Assembly (NCBI GenBank): GCA_900547825.1
Contig: URII01000026.1
Location: forward strand, 1 to 31,841
Reading direction: 5' to 3'
DNA from: an uncultured Porphyromonadaceae bacterium
GTDB lineage: Bacteria > Bacteroidota > Bacteroidia > Bacteroidales > Muribaculaceae
Length of the DNA stretch: 31,841 bases
A program made the position numbers and the translations under genes. A model generated the notes under the pieces. It saw only the letters and a list, made by a program, of their open reading frames with translations. It was not told the DNA's origin and searched no databases. Of this stretch, positions 23,714 to 29,480 are shown piece by piece; the first letter of the stretch is position 1; each line of letters begins with the position of its first letter.

Positions 23714-24514
23714 ATGCTTGATTGGCCTGTAATATGGACTGCCCTGGGGCTTACGCTGATAGCGGGTCTTTCCACGGGCATAGGCGCGGGTCTCTCGCTG
23801 CTTGCGCGCCGTGACGACACACGTGTGCTTGCCGGCGCTCTGGGGCTCTCGGCGGGGGTGATGATATATGTTTCGTTCATGGAGCTTATGCCTGAGGCTG
23901 TGAGCCAGTTCGGGCTTACGATGACGCACCGTCAGGCCACATGGTGGATGCTTGTGGCGTTTTTCGGGGGTATAGGCCTTATGGCTTTGATTGACAGGCT
24001 GGTGCCCGAGGATGAGAATCCTCATGAGGCCCATACGCTCGATGAGCTTGACCGTCCGGACTCGCATCACCTCAAACGCACCGGACTTATGCTTACCTTG
24101 GCCATTGGCATACATAATTTCCCCGAAGGCATAGCGACATTCGTGTCGGCCCTCGAGGGGCTGGATGTGGCGTTGCCTATTGTGCTCGCTGTGGCAGTGC
24201 ACAATATTCCCGAAGGGGTGGCGGTTTCGGTGCCGGTGTATCATGCCACGGGAAGCCGTCGTAAAGCGTTCTGGCTTTCCACGCTTTCGGGGCTGGCCGA
24301 GGTGGTGGGAGCGTTGCTTGCAATGCTGTTTCTGCTTCCGGTGTGGTCACCGGCAGTGAGCGGAGCCTGTCTTGCGGCCGTGTCGGGTATCATGATCTAT
24401 ATTTCGTTTGATGAGCTGCTGCCTAACGCCCACCGTTACGGACACCATCACCTGTCGTTGGCCGGATTGATATTCGGCATGGCTCTGATGGCCCTTACAC
24501 TCCTTATACTTTGA
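23714..24514 (+). CDS. zupT: ZIP family zinc transporter ZupT
   Basis: This 266-residue inner-membrane importer of Zn2+ and other divalent metals has eight predicted membrane helices. ZIP hallmarks are clear: HNFPEG at 134-139 in helix IV and HNIPEG at 163-168 in helix V, together forming the metal site, plus AGLSTGIGAGLSLL at the start and a His-rich loop (DSHHL, about 116-120). The length is typical of ZupT. It lies 31 bases after the HAD gene on the same strand and ends one base before the convergent PurF-like gene. No Zur-type operator was seen in the short gap. Confidence 0.94.
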   Translation: MLDWPVIWTALGLTLIAGLSTGIGAGLSLLARRDDTRVLAGALGLSAGVMIYVSFMELMPEAVSQFGLTMTHRQATWWMLVAFFGGIGLMALIDRLVPEDENPHEAHTLDELDRPDSHHLKRTGLMLTLAIGIHNFPEGIATFVSALEGLDVALPIVLAVAVHNIPEGVAVSVPVYHATGSRRKAFWLSTLSGLAEVVGALLAMLFLLPVWSPAVSGACLAAVSGIMIYISFDELLPNAHRYGHHHLSLAGLIFGMALMALTLLIL

Positions 24515-24515
24515 T

Positions 24516-25925
24516 TCAGAAGCGGGAGGAACCGTCGAAGCAATGGGTGCAGATCTGCTCCTTTGGTAGCCCTATGGCCCGGACTATGGTTTCGATGGAG
24601 TTGAAGCGGAGGGAGGTGAGGCCGAAGCGTTCGCGTATCTTCTCCACCATGGCGCAATAGCAGGGGGAACCTGTGCGGGCATATTCCTCAAGATTCTTGT
24701 CGGGGTCACCCTCAAGCTCTCCGATAATCCGGCGGGTGAGCAGTTCCATGTCGGATTTCGACGATGTGAATCCGATATAACGGCACCCGTAGATGAGCGG
24801 GGGTGCGGCTATGCGCATGTGCACTTCCTTTGCTCCGCAGTCATAAAGCACCTTTACGTTGTCGTTGAGCTGTGTGCCACGAACTATCGAGTCGTCGCAG
24901 AAAAGGGCGCGCTTGCCGCGAAGCATAGCGCGGTTGGGCACTAATTTCATCTTGGCCACAAGTGAGCGCATCGACTGGTCGGCAGGGGTGAAGCTGCGTG
25001 GCCAGGTAGGTGTGTATTTGCAAATGCACCGGTGGTATGGCACTTTGTGGCCGGCTGCGTAGCCGAGGGCCATGCCGGTGCCTGAATCGGGTATGCCGCA
25101 GGCACAATCCACCTCTGTGGGATCCTCTTTGCCCATTTCATAGCCGGCGGCAAAGCGCATATCCTCGACATTACGCCCCTCGTAGGTGGAGGTGGGGAAT
25201 CCGTAATACACCCAAAGGAATGAACATACCTGCATCTCTTTGCCGGGGGCTTTCAGCTGCGTCACCGAATCGGCGGTAAATTCCACTATTTCGCCGGGCC
25301 CGAGGTCGCGCAGTGGCTCAAAATCGAGGTTGGGAAAAGCTGTTGTTTCGGAGGTGGCGGCATAGGCGCCGTTTTTGTGACCGAGCACAATGGGCGTGCG
25401 TCCGAGGCGGTCGCGTGCCGCTATTATGGAATTTTCGGTGAGTATGAGCATGGAGCAGGAGCCTTCCACACAGCGGTAGACATTCTCTATGCCCTCCTTG
25501 AAAGTATTTCCCTGATTGATGAGCAGGGCCACAAGCTCGGTTTGGTTCGTGGTGCCTGACGACAGTTCGCCGAAGTGGACCCCTTTTTCAAGCAACTGTC
25601 GTTCCAAGTCGTCAATGTTGCATATCTTGGCCACGGTGACTATGGCGAATTTGCCGAGATGTGAGTTGATTATTATAGGCTGGGGATCGGTGTCGGATAT
25701 CACGCCTATGCCCATGTTGCCTTTGAATTTGGGCAGTTCGTTTTCGAATTTGGTGCGGAAATAAGTGCTTTCCAGCGAATGGATCGAGCGGCAGAACCGT
25801 TTTTCGTCAGCGTCGTAGGTAGTTATACCGGCGCGGCGTGTGCCAAGGTGGGAATTATAGTCCACACCATAGAAGAGATCGTTCCGACAGCTGTGGTCGG
25901 CGGCTACTCCAAAAAAACCTCCCAT
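24516..25925 (-). CDS. PurF-like amidophosphoribosyltransferase lacking the glutaminase Cys
   Basis: This 469-residue protein has the PurF two-domain layout: an Ntn-hydrolase-like domain (about 1-230), then a phosphoribosyltransferase domain with PRPP loop FCDDSIVRGTQ (about 342-352). Four Cys match the positions of the Fe-S ligands of Bacillus-type PurF: C234 (VCSFLWVYYG), C381 (YGCRYIG), C459 and C462 (ICTHCF). However, the N-terminus is MGGFFG, so after Met removal the residue is Gly rather than the essential Cys. The usual QHRGQ and HNGNLTN elements are replaced (GTRRAGI; TVAKICNID). A later ATG (25925) is chosen over the long frame start 21 codons upstream because it begins the domain. 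It may use ammonia, work with a partner, or have a different role. A separate catalytic purF would be expected elsewhere. Confidence 0.88.
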   Translation of the reverse strand: MGGFFGVAADHSCRNDLFYGVDYNSHLGTRRAGITTYDADEKRFCRSIHSLESTYFRTKFENELPKFKGNMGIGVISDTDPQPIIINSHLGKFAIVTVAKICNIDDLERQLLEKGVHFGELSSGTTNQTELVALLINQGNTFKEGIENVYRCVEGSCSMLILTENSIIAARDRLGRTPIVLGHKNGAYAATSETTAFPNLDFEPLRDLGPGEIVEFTADSVTQLKAPGKEMQVCSFLWVYYGFPTSTYEGRNVEDMRFAAGYEMGKEDPTEVDCACGIPDSGTGMALGYAAGHKVPYHRCICKYTPTWPRSFTPADQSMRSLVAKMKLVPNRAMLRGKRALFCDDSIVRGTQLNDNVKVLYDCGAKEVHMRIAAPPLIYGCRYIGFTSSKSDMELLTRRIIGELEGDPDKNLEEYARTGSPCYCAMVEKIRERFGLTSLRFNSIETIVRAIGLPKEQICTHCFDGSSRF

Positions 25926-25957
25926 AGAGAATTGTAGAATATATTGTTTTGAGAGTG

Positions 25958-25988
25958 CAAAGATACGAATAAGTGAGAGCAAAACCAA
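25958..25988 (-). promoter_or_regulatory. Promoter of the PurF-like gene
   Basis: On the minus strand TATCTTTG (25958-25965) is an exact TAnnTTTG -7 box. A TTG (25986-25988) lies 20 bases upstream as the -33 element. Expected transcription start is near 25951, with a leader of about 25 bases. No purine-repressor or riboswitch signature was recognised in that leader. Confidence 0.7.
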
Positions 25989-26052
25989 GCTTGCCTGAGT
26001 TTTGCCGAACGAGAGTATCTAAGACGAAGTCAAGGATAAAAAAATATTTGTC

Positions 26053-27078
26053 TCAGTGGGGGAGGGTGGCGCAGGTGTGGCGGCGGCGTAGGTAGTAGGC
26101 GGTGATTATGTTGATGCTGCCGAGGAGGTTGGGGGTGGAAAGTGGCATGTCCTTGTAGTTGCGGCGCATTGTGCGGAAGTGGCGGTGGGCCTTCAATATG
26201 GCTCCGGCATGGCTCCAGCGGCCTGTCAGCACGAACTGACCGAAAGCGAGGGTGTCGAGCAGGCGGCGGCGCAGCAGTATGCGGCTGCGTGCCGGCTCAG
26301 GGAGATTTTTATGGAGCATCAGTAGCGAGTTGCGGAAATTGAGATAGGTTTTGCGCGGCGATGAAGCCGGGAGCGAGCCGCCTCCGAGATGATACACCGT
26401 GGAGGCCGGAACCGCGGCCAGAGTGTAGCCCATGAGCCTCAGGCGCCAGCAGAGGTCGATCTCTTCCATGTGGGCGAAGAAACCTGCGTCAAGCCCTCCC
26501 GCCTCCTGATAGAGGGCTGTGCGCACCATCAGGGCGGCACCGGAAGCCCAGTCCACCTGTGCCGGAGTGTCGTACTGGCCCTCGTCATGCTCCACGGTGG
26601 CGAACAGCCGTCCGCGACAGTAGGGATAGCCGTGGCGGTCGAGATAGCCGCCGCAGGCCCCTGCATATTCAAAAGATGTGCGGTCCGTATAGCTCATGAT
26701 TTTGGGCTGCACGGCAGCCACATGCGGATTGGTCTCCATGTAGCGGTAGAGGGGTTCAAGCCAGCCGGGTGTCACCTCCACGTCGGAGTTGAGGAGCACT
26801 GTGTAGCGGTAGCCGGTGCGTTGCAGGGCCAGATTGTAGCCTTCGGCAAAACCGTGGTTTTCTGTGAAGGCGAGCACTTCAACCTGTGGAAATTCGGCTG
26901 CGAGCATCTCCACCGAACCGTCGGTTGAACCGTTGTCGGCCACTATCACGCGGGCAAGGGCGCCCGGGGTGTTGGCTGTTACCGACGGCAGAAAGCGGCG
27001 CAGGAGATCGCGGCCGTTCCAGTTGAGTATTATCACTGCCACCGGTGGCAGAGTTGATGCGGGTGGGGTAGGTGTCAT
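26053..27078 (-). CDS. Family 2 glycosyltransferase (rhamnosyltransferase-like)
   Basis: This 341-residue cytoplasmic GT-A transferase has VAVIILNWNGRDLLRRFLPSV at the start, VIVADNGSTDGSVEML (about 43-58), FTENHGFAEGYNLAL, and the metal motif VLLNSDVEVTPGW. WASGAALMVRTALYQEAGGLDAGFFAHMEEIDLCWRLRLMGY holds the typical acceptor-side ED pair. The C-terminus has basic clusters (LLHKNLPEPARSRILLRRRLLD) but no membrane helix. It resembles rhamnosyl- or related transferases of surface polysaccharides. Its ATG overlaps the stop of the LpxL-like gene by four bases (ATGA). It is the last gene of the mtaB, lpxL-like, glycosyltransferase unit. The sugar cannot be deduced. Confidence 0.9.
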   Translation of the reverse strand: MTPTPPASTLPPVAVIILNWNGRDLLRRFLPSVTANTPGALARVIVADNGSTDGSVEMLAAEFPQVEVLAFTENHGFAEGYNLALQRTGYRYTVLLNSDVEVTPGWLEPLYRYMETNPHVAAVQPKIMSYTDRTSFEYAGACGGYLDRHGYPYCRGRLFATVEHDEGQYDTPAQVDWASGAALMVRTALYQEAGGLDAGFFAHMEEIDLCWRLRLMGYTLAAVPASTVYHLGGGSLPASSPRKTYLNFRNSLLMLHKNLPEPARSRILLRRRLLDTLAFGQFVLTGRWSHAGAILKAHRHFRTMRRNYKDMPLSTPNLLGSINIITAYYLRRRHTCATLPH

Positions 27079-28049
27079 GGGCGGAGATTTTCGAAGCCGG
27101 GAAGAAGGTCAAGTGTGTGAATGGGGCCGGACGGTTTTTTGCGCCACCGGTTGTGGCTCCAGAGCCATATGGCGGGGTTGCGGCGGATGGTGCGCTGGAG
27201 CAGGGCCGTATAGGTGTCGGTGAGCTGTCCCGGGCGGGTGGCCGAGGCGTCGGCGCACATCAACACCACATCCACGTGGTAATGGCCGCGCGAGGGTTTC
27301 GAGATGTCGAAATACACCACCGGCGATCCGAGCTTGCGGGCCAGTGTCTCTGTGCCGGTGATGAACAGGGTGGGGCGGCCGAGGAAGCTCACGGCGAAGT
27401 CAGGATCGTTGTGCGACGGTTTCTGGTCGCTCATAAATCCGGTGATCGACGGCACGGAGTCGCGGCGCCAATGCAGCAGCTCGCGCAGCACATTCTTCTT
27501 TTTTATCGACACGGATCCGAAGCGTGAGCGCAGGCGTAGAAACAGATTGTCGAACCACTTGTCGTCGAGCGGGCGGTACACCTGTGCGAACACGGCGCCT
27601 TCCACGGCTTCCGGTCCTTCGTTGCAGAGCGTGATCGAAGGCACCCATTCCCAGTTGCCGCAGTGGGCGAAATAGGCCGTTACCGTGCGTCCCTGACGCA
27701 GGAACGGGGTAACACGATCGAAGCCCGAGAATGTCATGCGGCTGCGCATGGCCTTGTCGGATATGTGTGCGAGTTTTAGCGATTCGAAAAAATAATCGGC
27801 GAAATTGCGGTAGAACTCTCTTTCCACCTTGCGGCGCGCCTTTTCGTCCATCTCGGGGAAGCATGCGTCAATGTTGCCTCTTACAATCCTGCGTCGGTAG
27901 CGTATTACGGCCCGCAGCATGAAGTCCGTCACATCGGCCAGGGCATAGAGGAGCCGGAACGGCATACGAGCCACCGTCCACACTATGGCGCCAACCGGGG
28001 CATGCACCACGCGGCGCCACAGAGGCAGGCGGGTGTAGTGCGGAGTCAT
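27075..28049 (-). CDS. LpxL/HtrB family lipid A acyltransferase
   Basis: This 324-residue lysophospholipid-acyltransferase-type protein has an N-terminal membrane anchor (about 18-45). The family catalytic HX4(D/E) motif is HCGNWE (His 129 to Glu 134). Before it lie RRRIVRGNIDACFPEMDEKARRKVEREFYRNFADYFFESLKL, the family-typical helices. Downstream, GFMSDQKPSHNDPDFAVSFLGRPTLFITGTETLARKLGSPVVYFD matches the acyl-acceptor region. It adds the secondary acyl chain to lipid A or a related lipid at the inner face of the inner membrane. It overlaps mtaB upstream and the glycosyltransferase downstream, by four bases each. Bacteroidota usually make penta-acylated lipid A, so a single member of this family is expected. 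Confidence 0.92.
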   Translation of the reverse strand: MTPHYTRLPLWRRVVHAPVGAIVWTVARMPFRLLYALADVTDFMLRAVIRYRRRIVRGNIDACFPEMDEKARRKVEREFYRNFADYFFESLKLAHISDKAMRSRMTFSGFDRVTPFLRQGRTVTAYFAHCGNWEWVPSITLCNEGPEAVEGAVFAQVYRPLDDKWFDNLFLRLRSRFGSVSIKKKNVLRELLHWRRDSVPSITGFMSDQKPSHNDPDFAVSFLGRPTLFITGTETLARKLGSPVVYFDISKPSRGHYHVDVVLMCADASATRPGQLTDTYTALLQRTIRRNPAIWLWSHNRWRKKPSGPIHTLDLLPGFENLRP

Positions 28050-29374
28050 GGCTCCACCCTCCCTTCCACAGTTTCGGATTCGGAGTCGAGGCGGTCCGAC
28101 AGCCGTACATTCACTATTGTGTTGGCCATGGCCGGTGTGGCTCCGCTTAGGTTCACACGCAGGTAATTGTCGGTGAATCCGGCCATGGATCCGTCAGGCC
28201 GCGGGGCCTCGGCGAGCACCGAACGCACTGTGCCGGCGAACGACAGCGTGAATTCCCTCAGTTTGGCTTCGGAAAGCGATGTAAGTGTGTTGACGCGCCG
28301 GTGTTTCTCGACCTGGTCAACGGCGCCGTCAAGGTTCAGTGCCCGGGTGCCGGGGCGTTCGCTGTAAGGGAACACATGGAGGCGGCTCACGGGCAGCGAC
28401 TCCACAAAGTCGCGCGACCGGCTGAACAGTTCGTCTGTCTCGCCGCGTGCACCGGCTATTATGTCCACACCTATGAATGCGTGGGGCATGGCGCTTTTCA
28501 CGGCATGGATGCGGTCAGCGAAAAGGGCCGTGTCGTAATGGCGCCGCATAAGGCGCAGCACCTCGTCGGCGCCTGACTGCAACGGTATGTGGAAGTGGGG
28601 CATGAATGCCCGCGATGAGGCCACAAAGTCGATTATCTCATATGTGAGCAGATCCGGTTCTATTGACGATATGCGGTAGCGGTCGATCCCCTCTACCGTG
28701 TCAAGCTCGCGGAGTAAGTCAATCAGCCGGTCGGTGCGCCCTTTGCCGAAATCGCCTATGTTCACGCCGGTGAGCACAATTTCGCGGCCACCCTCGCGTG
28801 CCACTTCGCGCGCCTGCTCCACGAGGTCGGGTATTGTGCCCGAGCGCGAGCGGCCGCGTGCCATGGGTATGGTGCAATAGGAGCAATAATAGTCGCATCC
28901 GTCCTGAATTTTGAGGAAATGGCGTGTGCGGTCGTCGGCAGCCGAGCACGAAGGTACAAACCTGCGCATCTCAGGCAGCGGGGTCACCTCCTTTATCCGG
29001 GTGTGCGACTCCATGAAGCGGGCGAGATATTCCGGCAGGCGGTCCTTCAGGTCCGATCCGGCTATTATGTCGACCCCGGGGAGCGAGGCCACCTCGTCGG
29101 GGCGCAGCTGGGCATAGCAGCCTGTTACGAGTATGGAGGCTTGGGGATAGCGGCGGGCGAGCGAACGGATGGCCTGACGGCACTTCTTGTCGGCGAGGTC
29201 GGTCACCGAACATGTGTTGACCACTATAAGCGAAGGGGTGTCGCCGCTGTGCACGCGCATCACGCCGTGGCGCGCCATGAGCTGTGCCACAGTGGATGTT
29301 TCGGCGAAGTTGAGCTTGCAGCCGAAAGTCTTATATAGAGCCGTGAGGCCGGAAAAAATCGAATTATCAATCAT
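28046..29374 (-). CDS. mtaB: tRNA t6A37 methylthiotransferase MtaB
   Basis: MtaB converts t6A37 in tRNA to ms2t6A37, using radical SAM chemistry and two Fe-S clusters. The protein is 442 residues from the ATG at 29374. This start is chosen because the UPF0004 domain begins here (GLTALYKTFGCKLN) and a -7 box lies just upstream. N-terminal cluster cysteines are C19, C55 and C86. The radical SAM cysteines are C160, C164 and C167 in DGCDYYCSYC. The family-typical GVNIGDFGKGR, SSIEPDLLTYEI, HFHIPLQSGADEVLRLMRR and HVFPYSERPGTRA follow, and a TRAM-like tail closes the protein (MAGFTDNYLRVNL). The stop overlaps the LpxL-like start by four bases. Confidence 0.94.
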   Translation of the reverse strand: MIDNSIFSGLTALYKTFGCKLNFAETSTVAQLMARHGVMRVHSGDTPSLIVVNTCSVTDLADKKCRQAIRSLARRYPQASILVTGCYAQLRPDEVASLPGVDIIAGSDLKDRLPEYLARFMESHTRIKEVTPLPEMRRFVPSCSAADDRTRHFLKIQDGCDYYCSYCTIPMARGRSRSGTIPDLVEQAREVAREGGREIVLTGVNIGDFGKGRTDRLIDLLRELDTVEGIDRYRISSIEPDLLTYEIIDFVASSRAFMPHFHIPLQSGADEVLRLMRRHYDTALFADRIHAVKSAMPHAFIGVDIIAGARGETDELFSRSRDFVESLPVSRLHVFPYSERPGTRALNLDGAVDQVEKHRRVNTLTSLSEAKLREFTLSFAGTVRSVLAEAPRPDGSMAGFTDNYLRVNLSGATPAMANTIVNVRLSDRLDSESETVEGRVEP

Positions 29375-29380
29375 AGGATG

Positions 29381-29388
29381 CAAAATTA
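29381..29388 (-). promoter_or_regulatory. -7 box of mtaB promoter
   Basis: On the minus strand TAATTTTG (29381-29388) is an exact TAnnTTTG match, only 6 bases before the ATG at 29374. The mtaB message would therefore be almost leaderless. A -33 TTG was not found at the expected distance. The same GCAAAATTA word occurs at the divergent promoter at 21481-21521. Confidence 0.55.
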
Positions 29389-29412
29389 GTGAAAAAATTT
29401 TGGAATAAAATA

Positions 29413-29443
29413 TGCGGGCCCTGTCATCACGACAGAGCCCGCA
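29413..29443 (-). terminator. GC-rich terminator after the T9SS cargo gene
   Basis: TGCGGGCCCTGTC (29413-29425) pairs with GACAGAGCCCGCA (29431-29443), 12 of 13 positions, around an ATCAC loop. On the minus strand it is followed by TATTTTATTCC, and it lies about 37 bases after the stop of the sorting-domain protein. It also isolates the mtaB promoter from upstream read-through. Confidence 0.8.
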
Positions 29444-29480
29444 GCCTTTTACCAAATAAAAAGTTAAATGTATGTTCGTT

